Assembly (NCBI RefSeq): GCF_000006405.1
Contig: NW_003206671.1
Span: 67,321-100,785, forward strand
Source: Perkinsus marinus ATCC 50983
Lineage: Eukaryota > Perkinsozoa > Perkinsida > Perkinsidae
Direction of reading: 5' to 3'
DNA: 33,465 nucleotides
The position numbers and the translations under genes are program-made. The notes beneath the pieces were generated by a model. That model was not told the origin of the DNA and made no database searches. It saw only the letters and a list, made by a program, of their open reading frames with translations. Positions 9,301 to 21,376 of the stretch are shown piece after piece; the stretch's first letter is position 1; the number at the start of each line of letters is the position of its first letter.

Positions 9301-12300
9301 CGTAGTACTGCGCCGAAATTTGGAGCCTAAAATACTCATCGAGTGATTCGAGCACGAACTGGCAACTCACTCGATCTTCACTGCCGACATCACTCAATCC
9401 GGTTGACTGCAATACTGACAGGCCAGTATGATTTCTGAGCCACTTTGCTTGATAGTGGAGACCTGCTCGAGTGGAAACCTGGCGAGTACCTCGCATGCCG
9501 GTAGCTAGGTTATTGTCAAAAGGAGACATTTCGGAGCAGCAGAGGCCACTGGGCGCAGCAGCATGAGCCCTGCAACCACAAGGGTATAATCCGTGATCTC
9601 TGGACTTCATTACGATTGAACATAGCGTTAACTGCTGCAATATCTCGAAAACATAATATAGTGTTATTGAATATACACACTGCCACCTGCATTGTTTTCT
9701 GATGCTTTCGCGAAGTATTCAAGGTTTACATAACGTTTAATGAGTGGATATATCGAACATGCGAATAAGCAAGTTGTTAAGTTCCCCTTATCCATGGCAT
9801 GACGCTTCTCAGCGCATTCAGGATATCGGTATGCGCTTAAAAGCGTCATGCCATATCTGCAGCGACCGCCGGACGAGTGACCTTCATAGTTGTGGGAATT
9901 TGTTCAATTCACAGGCGATGTTCTTTCAGGGTCCACGAGTGATCCAAGTTCATCCCAACTTTCGAGTGGTAGCTCTCGCAGCTCCCCCGACTCAAGGGAA
10001 TGCGTGGCTCTCTCCTGAGGTATGCACAGTGACTCGTAGGATATATGCATAACTGAGCGCTGCAGGTGATGAGTCTATTCTCATTCCACATCCTAGGCGA
10101 AGCATCTATTGCGGAGATCATTTCAGCCAAATACAGCGGGAGTGGTGAGTTGGCCTTAAATGTGTGTGATCTGGTCCATGCGTTCTTCGAGACCATCGAG
10201 GCCCGTGAGTTGGTTCCTCTTTTAGCATTCGTACCTGAGCTGCTATCTCTGAAGCAGACACTGGACGGATGCCAAGGCATCCCTCCACTCACCCTTAGGA
10301 GGATGCTTCGGATTGCCAAAATGTCAGTCAGTATTGCCCTCGGTCCATGCATATACGATTGAAGACCTTTTCACTTAGTTGTGATTCATCTCCTTCGAAA
10401 GAAACTCTTGCATCAACAGCCTGGCGACAACTGCTGCTCAATCTAGTGCCGCCTTTGGAGAGGGAGGCGCTTCCTAAAGGCTTCACGCGGGACTTCGCTG
10501 CCGCTTCTAGCTCACTCCAGGAAGCTGATGGGATTGAAGTGAGTTAGAAGATGTCGGATGTGTTGTCCTTGAGATTCCCTCGAGATCTCCCTTCAAGATG
10601 ACGCTGTAGTGATCGATGGTATCAGAGGATGGATGTACAGACCCGGCCCTGATGATAATCGTCCAGAGCTGGTGAGGCTTGCGTTCTACCACCCCCTGGG
10701 TCGTGATCACGTACTGCAACCCATACCACTGGTAAGATACCAGATACCTCAAGTCAGAGAGAGATTCGTCCTTATCCCGGCGCACAAGCGATTTATGGCT
10801 GAGATCCACAGGGACATGTCGGTTGCTTAGAATAGCTCGATATTCATGCGAACCTTCGATTCGAGGCATCTCAGGTTCCTCCACGGAGAGCGAAGCCTAC
10901 TCATCGTGGGACCCCAGGGAGTGGGGAAGAATATGGTTATCGACTACTATATGGAAATGCTTCGTGTGGAGCGGTGAGTCTTTCGTGGGATTCACAGAAA
11001 CTTCCCAGCGATGGTGGTGACTCTGACAAATGCCATGCATTATAAGATCGAACTGGAAAATGACGTCTCCAGTCGCACACTTCGGATCTCACAAAGGTGC
11101 ACTATAAGATCGAACTGGAAAATGACGTCTCCAGTCGCACACTTCGGATCTCACAAAGGAACAATAGAGATACAATTACCCGATGCAGGATTCGAACCTA
11201 CGACCATCTGCTCCGTAGGCAGACATTCTATCCAGCTGAACTAATCGGGCGATGAAGATTGGTTAGATCGGCCATTGTATCACGGTCCAGCATATTTATA
11301 CTTCGCAAAGGCCAAGTTGAAATGTCCAACCTCGACAAATAAACGTGCCGATGTTATTCGCTGCAAGAAAATCGACTCGATAGGTACTATATGCAGCTCC
11401 ATCGTGATAGCACTGTTGGTTCCCTGACCAGCACTCCAGCACTACACGAGGGCGCTATCGTTTGGAAGGAGTCCCCATTGGTTACGGCTGCCGTTGAGGG
11501 TGAGCAAGATTGCATCACCTGCAGTATCCTGTATCTGTGTCTTTCGGAGGTAGCTGCTTCAAAATTCATGTGTCCGGTCAGGTCGATGGATTGTGTTGGA
11601 CGAGGCAGACAAAGCGCCCCTAGAGGTTGTTGTTCTCCTCAAGTCGCTGATCGAAGACGGCTACCTGAACTTACCCGATGGGCGCTGTCTCGGTGGGAGC
11701 GGTGGCACTCCTATCCATCCCAACTTCAGATGCATAGTGTTATGGTGAGTCCCATCTGACTTGAGTTACTTGTAACTCCGCTTAGCAACCGTCCCGGATT
11801 TCCCTTCCTCGGTAACGACTTCTTCCGAGAGTGCGGCGACATTTTCTCTGTGTTTCTTATGGAGATCCAGACCACAACTCAGAGCTCATGCTTGTACACT
11901 CCGTGGCACCAGAAGTATGTGTCTACTCTTCACTCTGTAGACAATGCAGATCTGTCTTTCGCAGGTCCTATTGGGGTTCTATCCCGTCTGGTATCGGTCT
12001 TCGGCGAACTGCGAAGGTTGACAACTGACGGTGTATTATCGTATCCATTCTCGACGAGGGAGTTATTAGCCAGCGCCCGGTAAGCAAGTTTCACAGCTGC
12101 GCTCATCATGCGACCTTGATAATAGCAAATTGCTATACTGCATAAATTGATGAGGTCAATCGTCGAACAACCGGCATGCCGCGAAGGCTGAGTGGCTCTC
12201 GATTCGGCGGGCATCCAGACTTCATAGATGTTTTCACTGTATACACGTTTTCCATATGTCGGCTACTGGTCGTCCTTATTCCAGGCATATGAACCGTTTT

Positions 12301-15300
12301 GGGAGATCGGATGAAGCTCTGCAAGGTGTTCTAGCATTCGAAAGGTAAGCGGAGGGGAATATCGAAACTTTTCCCGGAGGGGAAGGCTCGTGAGCAACCA
12401 ATTCTGGTCGTCTGCGATTGAACGATGGGGCATGTTTCATCCCTCACCGTCTCAGATGGGATAGAATGGCGCTAGCCAACATCAGGAAAGTCCTGGAGCG
12501 CCACGGCTTCTCCTCTAAGGCTATACTCGATGGAGTTAGTGATTCGGCGGCGGTGCTGTTACAGGTGACATATCGTACTGAAGTATATCTTTGCTCGCTA
12601 TGGTTTGCTACGACGTGTAAACGACACTCTTGTCATTGTGATGCTTCACTCCTTAGAGATTCGTTTCACAGTCATTCGCAGGGCCGCACGAGATCGAATT
12701 CGTCTATGGGTTTAATGTAGTCGTGAGAATCTTTCGACTGATCATGGAATGTAGTGAAGCGTTAAGCTTGTTAGTTGTTGCCCGTATGAGATCGCCGTAG
12801 ACATTCGGGATATTCTCGATACTGTCTGGAATGGACTGCAGGCGCCAATCCCCGTTCTACAAGAGTTGTTCTTTCTCTTAGCAAATCAATCGCAGATTTT
12901 ATGGTAGATCGGGATATTACTCTTTCAGGAACCTCATTTACTACCCAAGCTACAAAGGATAGGATCCCTACAGAAGAGCAGCCTTCAGCCGACAACTCCA
13001 CCTGGTACTCCACTTTGTGAGATCGATGGCTCTGTAGAGTATATTTTAATTCCTCCTCAATTTCATATTTATATAATGGAACCGACCTATGATGGTACGG
13101 GGTAGGTCCGTGGACAAAAGTGGAGAGTCGGACATTCGTTATGGAGCCGTCCCTTGAATGTCCCCTCAAGTCCCTCGAGCTTCCTCGATCTGTTGGAACC
13201 TTCACGGAAAGAGCGGCATCTTTCAAGTTACCTCTGTCAAAGTAACCACATACGGCTGACGGGCAGGGACAGCGTGTAATTGAGTTCTGCGATTAGGTAC
13301 ACTCGAGCAGACGATATGGTCGACATCGTTGAGAGTCAGGGGTACATTCACGTTTTGTCGGACTCAGTGGCCGACGGAATGCGCCTCTACAGCGTTGACA
13401 CCGACAAATGGGAATGCACACAGCGATCTCTAGGGATCAGTGCTGCGAGATGGATGCACACCGATGCGCCCAGTGCAGAGGTTGTCGTTAATGGTCGGAG
13501 GCCGAGATCCAGAAACAAGCCCCAGTTGATGGTGGTGGATCAAAAAGTTCTTGTATGGAACCCGGCAGCAGGGATTCTGGTGGCAATGCCTGAGCACAAC
13601 AGGAACCGCGGTGTGGTCCATCGCCTGTTCGTATCGAAACCAGACTCCTTCATCGCCGTGGCCGCCGGAGATGGTCGGTCCCTCAAGCTCATCGGAACGA
13701 GAGAAATGTACGAAGTTGACATATCCCAAGATTCCGCCCGCCTAAGACTCCTGCTGAGATCCCCGGAGACCCTAGCCCACATCACGAACATTGCCTCTGG
13801 AGGTTCTGCGATAGTGGTCACCGCACAGAATGGTCGGGGCATGCAGATTGATGCTCGGGGTGCATCAAGGCTAGCTTTTCCAGTGGCACCGGTGGTCTAT
13901 GACTTCGCAAACAGTGTGTATCAAAGTGCTGATCCGACCGGGGCCTTCTTCTACCGTGTAGAAGTCGACGGCAGCATATGGGAGTGTCCCGGAGAGGCCT
14001 CGCGAGCTGGTTTTACCCTGTCTTCTGTCGTGGGGCGCAGTGGTACGATATTGAACTGCAGAGTCGGAGAGCTGGAGATCGTCGATACGGTTCAGCCGGC
14101 ATCGGTAGGCGCCATCCACAGCTGGAGAATAGTCTGAACCCGAACAGTCCTACTTTAAGGTCCGTCATTTGCCTTTGCGGGAATGCGCTGTGCAGTGCAT
14201 AACAGAGATGAAGGAGGGGCGGCAGCTAGCGATACTTTATACTGATGGGTGGATTGATGTTATCGAGGTGCGTGTATCGAGCTCAGCTCTCGTCCAATCC
14301 TTGTCGCTCAGATCCTGCGAGAGCAACTAGCGGTGGCTGAGAAAGAGTACCGCCAGCTGAGGAGCCTCCCCACCAGAGAGGATCACAGGACTGCGAGTGG
14401 GCAGCCGAAGCACGGTAAGGAAGGTGAGTAGCATGATGTTACGGCTAGCAATGGGGACGGACATGCGGCACAGATGACGCCCCTCATGTCGGGGGCAATA
14501 CCTTCGCTGGCGGTACGGGAGGGGCGGATACTGCAGGTCTCGGGGGCGTTGGAGGGCCGTACCGGCTTGACAAGGGCCATCCCGTCCATCAGGTATTCAT
14601 TGTGTTCTCTCCACGAGTGGAAGCGGGAATGGTTGGTGTAGGTTAGCGATGAAGTGAAGGCGTCAATATCCCCTGAAGCGGCCGAAGCTGCGCGAAAGAT
14701 GGGACAGGAAGCTCTACGCAAGAGGTTGGAGGAGATCAGAATGTCCGAGGCTGATTGGCAACGATATAGAGAGATCGTGACATTCACAGGAAAGGCATGT
14801 AACTGTCGCGACGCACATGTTTTCAGGTGGATGGTGTAGCCGATGAGATTGCCCAACTTCGACGTGTGCTGCACACCGCAGACAGCAGGTTGAGGGAGAG
14901 GAAATGGCTGGCGGGCACTGAAGGAGAGCTGGACGAAGAATAAGTAGTCACGGACTGCTGGCTCCCACAGAACGCTCTGATGGCAGGTTGGTGGATGCCC
15001 TTGCCGGCGATAAGCGAGTGTACCGGCGTAGAGCCTTACAAGAACCCAAAGTCGGCGAGCCTCAAGTCCTGCCCAAACATTTGTCGATAGTTCTCGACAT
15101 CAGTGCGAGCATGTGAGACTTGCTGGGCATCTCCTGGGGCTGGATCTGTAGCCGAATATCATATCTCCACTCGCCCGCATCCTCGCGGGACTCTACCATA
15201 GAATGCCTCGAATGGACGTGACCCATGCGGACCTCGTCGGACCAGCCAAGATCCGGCTCGCTGAGTACACACTATCAGGTATCGGTTCAATGGAGTTGAC

Positions 15301-15969
15301 GGTCGGCTGAAGCGCATGACGGAGGTCGCTGTGTACTGATGGAAGCCTGCATGTTTCGAGGATCGCTTGTCTACGAGATTCGGGGACACAGTGGTGATGG
15401 TCCAGCGATAGGCCTAGTTGACTTTGGGAACCCTCCGAGGGATGAAAAGGAAAAATACAGAATCGTCCAAGTAAGAATTATCATCCCACTGTAAGTGGCA
15501 ACGTATATATCAGGAAATATGTGCGCACGCCCAATACTGCAGTGCGGGTGATTCCACCTTGGATGCACTCCGCATCGCCACCGATAGGCTTCTGAGCACT
15601 GGCCCAGCTGATGAGAAGTTGGTCATGGCTTTCAGCGATGCCAACTTAGATAGGTATTTCATAAACTCGGGGGTCGTGAACCAGGTTAGCCACTCAGATA
15701 CGGCATTCATCCGAAGCAACTTGACGCGGTACTGAATAGAGCGGCAGACCAGGTTTATGCTCACGTTTTTTTCATAGCTTCCTTCGACGATCAGGCCGAA
15801 GTTTTATGCCGGTCGATCCCGAAAGGTGACTCAACTGGCTCGGGCCGGCGTGTGTACAACAGTTACTCACGCATGGAACTCAGGGAAAGCTACGGTGGCC
15901 ACTAATTTATCCAAGTTGCCACAGCTAATCAAAGAAGTTCTGGCGGCGACTGTTAACCATCAGAAATGA
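6393..15969 (+). CDS. VWA8: VWA8-type AAA+ ATPase with C-terminal von Willebrand A domain
   Basis: Large dynein/midasin-like AAA+ protein; the animal homologue is mitochondrial. Resolved early exons: 6393-6464, 6549-6668, 6721-6831, 6935-7063, 7139-7213, 7267-7370, 7416 on. Landmarks in order: ASHLKWMRQKYILRQDMFLIG (first AAA); LILDGIEKAERNVLPTINNLLENREM (Walker B); LGLPVPP...LDPPLRSRFQ; LDICLVGPAGCGKT (second Walker A, about 8061-8102); MFLYRDMSARDLLQRRV; VLVLDGLDRVPTDV; VHPNFRVVALAAPP (about 9937); LLIVGPQGVGKNMVIDYY (third Walker A, about 10900); YYMQLHRDSTVGSLT; RWIVLDEADKAP; NRPGFPFLGNDFF; a propeller-like middle (13280-14137); GGNTFAGGTGGADTAGLGG; and a VWA domain with MIDAS LDISASM (about 15093-15113), RGHSGDG and FSDANLDRY. 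The reading frame changes without a plausible intron near 7690 and near 15335, and several middle exons are unresolved. Either sequence error or gene decay could explain this. Confidence 0.9.
8112..8326 (+). other. VWA8 intron between second Walker A and DMSARDLLQRR exons
   Basis: The donor follows ACTATGCT and the acceptor is TTACTAG. Splicing joins KTQTM to LHFIRSLKPSRDIETMFLYRDM in frame, matching the family order. At 215 nt it is longer than most introns here. Confidence 0.7.
8735..8756. repeat. Zig-zag module, 8-mer CTCTACGC
   Basis: Exact module inside VWA8, probably intronic. A further inverted pair, ACGCTATC (from 8753) and GATAGCGT (about 8772-8779), continues the fold-back pattern with an 11-base loop. 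Confidence 0.8.
8977..9050 (-). tRNA. tRNA-Arg (ACG), copy 1, antisense within VWA8
   Basis: A full cloverleaf folds on the minus strand: 7-bp acceptor stem GCCCGAT with ATCGGGT (first pair G-U); D-arm GTTC/GAAT; anticodon stem TCTGC/GCAGA around loop CTACGGA, giving anticodon ACG; T-arm GTAGG-TTCGAAT-CCTGC; discriminator A. It is intronless and 74 nt long. It lies opposite VWA8 between the exons encoding the second AAA Walker B and HPNFRVVALAAPP. A strong oligo-T terminator is not obvious downstream. Confidence 0.93.
9794..9854. repeat. 61-nt two-tier hairpin in the VWA8 non-coding stretch
   Basis: ATGGCATGACGCTT (9794-9807) pairs perfectly with AAGCGTCATGCCAT (9841-9854). Inside it AGCGCAT pairs with ATGCGCT, leaving 3-base side bulges and a 13-base loop. 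It sits just upstream of the exon encoding HPNFRVVALAAPP. It could be a small structured RNA, a fold-back element or a recombination scar; nothing shows which. Confidence 0.7.
11036..11159. repeat. 62-bp tandem duplication in a VWA8 intron
   Basis: Copies 11036-11097 and 11098-11159 are directly adjacent and differ at one base. Near identity implies a recent duplication. It directly precedes the second tRNA-Arg gene. Confidence 0.92.
11177..11250 (-). tRNA. tRNA-Arg (ACG), copy 2, antisense within VWA8 intron
   Basis: The sequence is identical over all 74 bases to the copy at 8977-9050, so it has the same cloverleaf and ACG anticodon. The flanks are not shared beyond a few bases, so the tRNA alone is conserved or was copied with little surrounding DNA. 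Confidence 0.93.
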
Positions 15970-17056
15970 GATAGAGATCACAGCATCGTTTCCTTGGATA
16001 TATGACTCTTTGTTCCAGTAGTGACTATTTACTTGTACTGTTACACTTGGGAGTTGCACTTCTGGAATTGGAGTAACGACCTGTCATTTCGAATATGAAC
16101 CAATGCTTGATTCGCCCTCTCCGTGAATAAGGTGTTTCACGAAAAGATAATCTTCCATGGGATGAATGTTTGATTTACTGCTTCTGTTTTGGTCGCCGAG
16201 CTTGTGTGTACCCCGGTTTGTGAATGGAACTAGCCCTGACCAGCGCATCTGATCTGGGACTAAAAAATTTCATATGCAGTGCTCCTAATAGCAATAGTAA
16301 AATAATCGAAGTAACACATCGAAAAGTTTTGATGAAAGTAGACATGCGAGCAGATAATTAACATTTTGAATGCTTAAAAAATTTCCCTCTAGCAGATACG
16401 AGAATTCAATCAACTCGTCAGAAAGCAAGTCAGTCGATTCCAAAGAAACCTATTGATTATCAAATTACTGTCGTGCAAGGAGTGCTAATGACACTACCCA
16501 CCAAAAATAATAGGACGATGCAAAATAATTTACATGTCCTATGAGTACGTATAAGTGTCAAGTCAACTTCGGACATGGCCACGACACGGACCAGTGGAGC
16601 GCGGGATGCCGGCCGCGATGTTTCGGAGGACGCGCTTCCACTCTTGGTTCACGTCGAATGGTTCGCCAGTCTTTGTAGCCATGATAAATGCTTCTAGAAT
16701 CGAAACTGAAATTGACTCAATCAGAGGCAACATTCGCACGGCGAACGGCCGTACTTATATCGAAAACGTGGCTGGAGTAGTTCACTCCGGCTTCTGCAAG
16801 GACGTCGCAATCGATTACTGACATCACCAAGGGTCAACCACGGAACCCTTCAACGGCTGCTCACCTATGTTGGAAGACTCAACGGTTGCGCAGCTCGCGA
16901 TTCCACAATTGAAAAAGTCCCGTATATCTTCGCCTGTAGAAACAGGACGCATGTCCAACAGGAGAGTCGGAGGGCCCACGCGTGAGTCCACCACAACACG
17001 CTTGTTCGTCTCCATTGTACTTCCAAGCCACCGTAGATCGCCCATTCCCGCTCGTG
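15970..17056. other. Intergenic region after VWA8
   Basis: A+T-rich stretch at about 16260-16540, then a small plus-strand open frame at 16555-16821 (88 residues, starting MSSQLRTWPRHGPVERG) that resembles no family I know and may be chance. No RNA or repeat was recognised. Confidence 0.4.
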
Positions 17057-18714
17057 TTACTCGTGCCTGACGAGAGGGGTTGAACCAGACATGAGAAATT
17101 GTGAATCCCTACTAGCAACGACATCCTTGTGGTTGTTGTTAACAAGCGCTGACTTCAGGCTTGTAGCATTGATTATACCGACCAGTCTTCGCGCTTCGGA
17201 AGAGTTGCACGCCATGGACGGCCCATCAACTGCAGAGTGAAAGGTCAATATTCGACAGATCAATGGCAGCTCGATAACATTCGCCAACTACAAAGCGATT
17301 TGCACGATACGGCGTAGAAGTGAACATGCCTATATGCCCTGACCTGAGAACGATTTCTCGACGCACATTCTTGGGGCAGAGGGCGACGAGACTGAGCCGA
17401 CTCTAGGAGGAAGGCATATACTTGGGAACTTGGGTGCCTACATGAGAGATGAGTGAAGATGGCCATATATAAGTAACATGAAGCACTCTCACCGAAGTAG
17501 CAGCCGAAACTGCACAATTCATCGGGGGTGGTGGAGGAGCCGGCGGTGGGCCCTTTGGTGGTATGATAGGACCAAATCCGTCAGCATGAGGCGGCCTGGC
17601 AGTGCTTGAGTATCGAGCATCCAACGCGGAGATCTATCCCACTTATGAACGGCTAACCCTCCACCGTTGACCAATTGCTGCTGTGCATTGGAGGAAACGA
17701 TTGCAACTGCTTGAGCGAGCGTTTGTCGAAGCTGCGAGAAAGGACCGTTATTCGCGTTCAGAGCTGTAGCGCATACCATTTCGCTCATCAGGTCGATCTG
17801 ATTCTGCGCCAGCTTGTAAGTGAAGTCCTGCAATTCTTCGGTTACTTCGCTGATCACTGAGAGCAAGGAACCGGGTATGCATGGAGCATGTACTGCATGG
17901 TCACCTGTGGCTGTTACATTCGGGAGTGCATCGACCATAGTCTTCTCAAATTTGGACTGAAAAAAAACCTCGAAGAGAGCAACTGGTTACCATGATTCAC
18001 CAATCTCGCATTGAAGTCTTCCACTACGGCACGCTGAAAGTAATGGGAAAAACGATCAGAACTATCAACGCTTTTGCGCGTGGAGGATCACCAAGGGATC
18101 ATCAGGTCTGGTTGCATCCTCCATACTGCCGTTGATTGATTTCTGCATCCGAGATACATCGACCTAAGAAGCGGGAACATACGGTGTGAAGTAACATGCA
18201 TCTCAAGAATCTGGACAAGTGGCAATTTACCTCGAGTTGCTCTATTCTCGCACAAGCCGCGCTGATGGATGGATGTTCCTGCAACTGAGCAACACGACGG
18301 CGCTCACCACGGTCGACCCTCGCCGTTCCTGGACCTACGTGGCACGTTTCAGATGACTCAGCAGCCCTCCTTCGCCCATGTGCTCCATCGACAGAAGAGT
18401 CGGAGAGTTCACTCGGATATGTACTGCAGTTAGAGTCGTGACGACCCACCACGGCCGTGGTGGTCTCTGTGGGCGTCCTGTCAGCCTTTTCCGAGACTGA
18501 GGCGAGTTCACCGCATGAGCTCACTACTATGCGTACCGCCCATCAACTCACCACCAATGACTTGTGTGTCATTGAGATTCTGCTGATCTCGTACAGCCAT
18601 TCGCAGCGGCTTTTTATACGCTTCCTCGGTATTACTGCGTTCGCTTTGGTGGTACACCCTGTTGCTGTTGCGGCTGCTGCAGTAGTTGCGAGTTCTGCCG
18701 TCTTGATAGGGCAT
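17057..18714 (-). CDS. Hypothetical proline-rich multi-exon protein
   Basis: Not recognised. Several open segments on the minus strand read as exons: 18714-18508 (MPYQDGRTRNYCSSRNSNRV...), 18524-18102 (VSEKADRTPTETTT..., then a helix RRVAQLQEHPSISAACARIEQLE before a GTAAAT donor), a segment below 17965 after a TTTTTTTCAG acceptor (SKFEKTMVDALPNVTATGDHAV...QDFTYKLAQNQIDLMSEMV...SSNAQQQL), a Pro-rich stretch GFGPIIPPKGPPPAPPPPP, then APKFPSICLPPRVGS, and a last segment 17287-17057 ending in STPLVRHE. A 38-nt intron would join AQQQL to ISALDARYSS in frame. Other junctions were not resolved. The proline run suggests a profilin, SH3 or WW ligand, which is inference only. Confidence 0.5.
18446..18463. 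repeat. 18-bp perfect palindrome in the hypothetical gene
   Basis: CCACCACGG followed directly by its reverse complement. An 11-bp palindrome with a central G (GTCGTGACGAC, 18436-18446) abuts it. Confidence 0.7.
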
Positions 18715-21376
18715 CAGTGAGGAACGAGTTAGAGTCGAGGATGCCTACCTAAAGAAGTGTCGCGGAGCGTTTCGTATGGAAGTTGCGCAGTTACAGCGCT
18801 CGCCTCTTGGTATGATTTTCCAAAGACGGATTGATTCGACGGACAGTTTACTGAGTAAATCATAGGATAATAGCAGTCATGAGGTCCGCGTAATAAGTGG
18901 ACAAAGTGTCCCTGAGATCGTTCCGCTGATGGCGAGATCACTCGTGGGTGACGCCGAGCTCCCCATGCCTCGTATACTAAGCAATGGTTCTGCATGAAGC
19001 CTTCACCCCTTCACTCGGTGGAAAGCATGGCGTCCATATTTCCAGGCCGATATATGAAGTAGCACTCGGAGTGATAGCTGGCAATGACAGGAGACACCCG
19101 CGTCCACTCAGGAAGGCGTATCCTGCCCTAACTTATCCCTGCCCTGGTTCGAGGAGCACTGGGTCTGTCGAGGAGACCATGACCAATGGGTGGTCAAGGG
19201 CTGGATGCACCCCACTGTGATTGCTCGGGACTCAAAATGGCTTGGGTAATTACGCTACAGTTGCAAGCGCGAGCTTGGTTCGGAAGCAGTAATAAGCTGC
19301 AAGTGTGAGCGTACGGATCCTTGCGATCATTTGGAGGAAATTGCATCTGATTATATCATATAGTCAATGGACAGAGTTCATGCACTCCGTTGGTGCAAGG
19401 TACACCAGGCTGCACGTACAGCTGATCGATCTCACGCCATCGCACTCGTCGCATCCAAAAGTAATTGCTCTTGCTGACGTTACTTCATCAAGGCTGTTCC
19501 AAGGCACTATGGGACGCTTACTACAAAGTGCCCGAGCCTCAAACAGGGTTGGAAGCTCTTTGGAACATGTACGAACTTCGAACTACGAAACCGGATATTG
19601 CTGGCGTCCCGTGAGAATGAGAATAACAAGAATATGAGCCTCTCGGTTTTCTACTGGGCCTTCGTGCTCGAGCAGAGTATATTCCCAGTTTTACATCATA
19701 TATATTCCCTGGACGAATCTTAATCCTCATGTACTTACGGTTTGATACAGCTCAAATATTATCAAACACTAACTTGCGTCTCAACTGCCACTGAATTTCC
19801 ACGAATTGCTCTCCAGGATAAGGAAGTGATTGAGCCCCTGATCTCCTGCATTCCTGGGTCGTCGGCTCTGGTTGTATCTTCTGTGGTAGATTCCATCGAT
19901 TGCCTCGGCTCGACCCGATCAATCATCCCCATAGCGAATTCATCTTCAAAAATGAGCTGGAGGGTAGACCTGCGTCATGGGTACAGTTTCACAAGATTTG
20001 TCCACCTCCTCTAGAGCGACACAAGTAGTACCACGGAGTACGAGCCTGCCGAATCCGACAGATAGGATAGTAGGGTTGTCCATGAGCTTTCATCGCATCA
20101 TGAGCTCTCTTGAAGCTTGCCGCTAGTTTTTGTTGACTATGACTGTCATCCTCCTGTGCTGCCGTGGTACTCAGGTATATGCTCCGAGTGAAACCCACCA
20201 ATTACGACGGGGAGGAGATGGCCGCTGCTCCCACAGGCAGAGTGAGTCGCGTGCTGCCTTTTTCCGTTGCGATACGACTGGCGACTTTGGTTGGCTATAA
20301 CTATGGTAAACTTCGACCTGTGGTGCAATCGTTAATGAGTAGTGAGATGAGCCAACTACGTACTGGTCAGGTCTTCTTCAGTGCCACTAACTACAACTAC
20401 CCGCACGGCACATTAATGCGCCATGATTACTTCGATAACGGTTACGATGACTACTTCGTTCGGGACTGGATGAGGCCTGATGAGGACATTCTGAGGCGAC
20501 ACTAAGAATACGCCGAACATGCAATCAGAGCGGTATCTATCTGAAAGAGTTTCTTGTGTACAGTTCGAGAATGGATGCTTCCCTTAGGCTGTGATCCTAG
20601 CGCTAGTGCCGAGTCGTGATATTTTCGAGTCTAAGTAACGAGTGCAGTAGCAGTCGAAGTAGCCGTAGTACTGAGTGCGAGATCAGCGTAGCGTCTACAG
20701 TCTTCCCGAAGCCGTGATGTAGGACGAGTGTTTGTGAGTCGTACCGGTTCAGCCGTGCTTGGCGAGCCGCAATAGGGCATTGAGCATTCACCTGTAATCA
20801 GCTAAATGCTGGATCTCAACTTCTGCAACATCAGGAAGGTTTACGGGGGAGGCAGTACGAGTTCGAGAGGACTGCCTGCGGGTGCGTTCGGAAACTCGAG
20901 TTGCTCTTTGACTAGTAAACGCAAGAGCGATGTCATAGAAGTGAGTAGAAGACGCGTAACGTTGCACTATGTCAAGCGAGATCTGATCTCGCTGATTCAG
21001 TTAGACTACTACCAACAATGTAGGCAACTGTGTACGCTTCTACTTGATCGATCCCACTATAGCTGCTGGAGTCGCGCACGAACAGAGCAATACTCTAAGA
21101 GAATGTGGAGATATTGCTATCCATGTACAGTCTGCTGTGCACTTAGAACTGACAAGAGGATTGCGGGATTGGGCAGGGAGAGTAGCAGTTTACTTCGCAG
21201 GGTATTTCCGTCGGTCTCACCCAACACTAGGCTCACGCATTGTGCGTTGCTGTGCAAGCGTGCAAGGTGAGTATCATCTCAGCACTACCACTTTTCCTGG
21301 CTGACGAGGTCATTCTCATACCTGGACAATCTTGTCGTGTTGTGCCTTTCGAACGGTGGTATTGATATCATAGGGT
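18715..21376 (+). other. Poorly resolved region with several possible plus-strand exons
   Basis: No recognised family. The best candidate is at about 19486-19609, which reads SKALWDAYYKVPEPQTGLEALWNMYELRTTKPDIAGVP before a GTGAGA donor. Others are 20164-20505 (MLRVKPTNYDGEEMAAAPTGR... ending DEDILRRH) and 21044-21304 (IDPTIAAGVAHEQSNTLREC...). They may be exons of one or two genes ahead of the 21377-22422 gene, but junctions and starts could not be fixed. Confidence 0.35.

Larger units (their letters stand above)
10974..11383 (+). other. 410-nt VWA8 intron carrying a tandem repeat and a tRNA
   Basis: Donor GTGAGT follows MEMLRVER and the acceptor CGATAG precedes YYMQLHRDSTV. Splicing is in frame (R codon split 2+1). 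It is about eight times the usual intron length here because it contains the 62-bp tandem duplication and the second tRNA-Arg. Confidence 0.8.

Noticed and set aside
13430-14119. Minus-strand and alternative-frame open frames under the VWA8 middle region
   Set aside because: They are shadows of the 285-codon plus-strand exon, which fits the VWA8 order and splices onward to the GGNTFAGGTGG segment.
16555-16821. 88-codon plus-strand frame as a gene
   Set aside because: No recognisable domain, no supporting splice sites and no conserved pattern; left as part of the intergenic entry.
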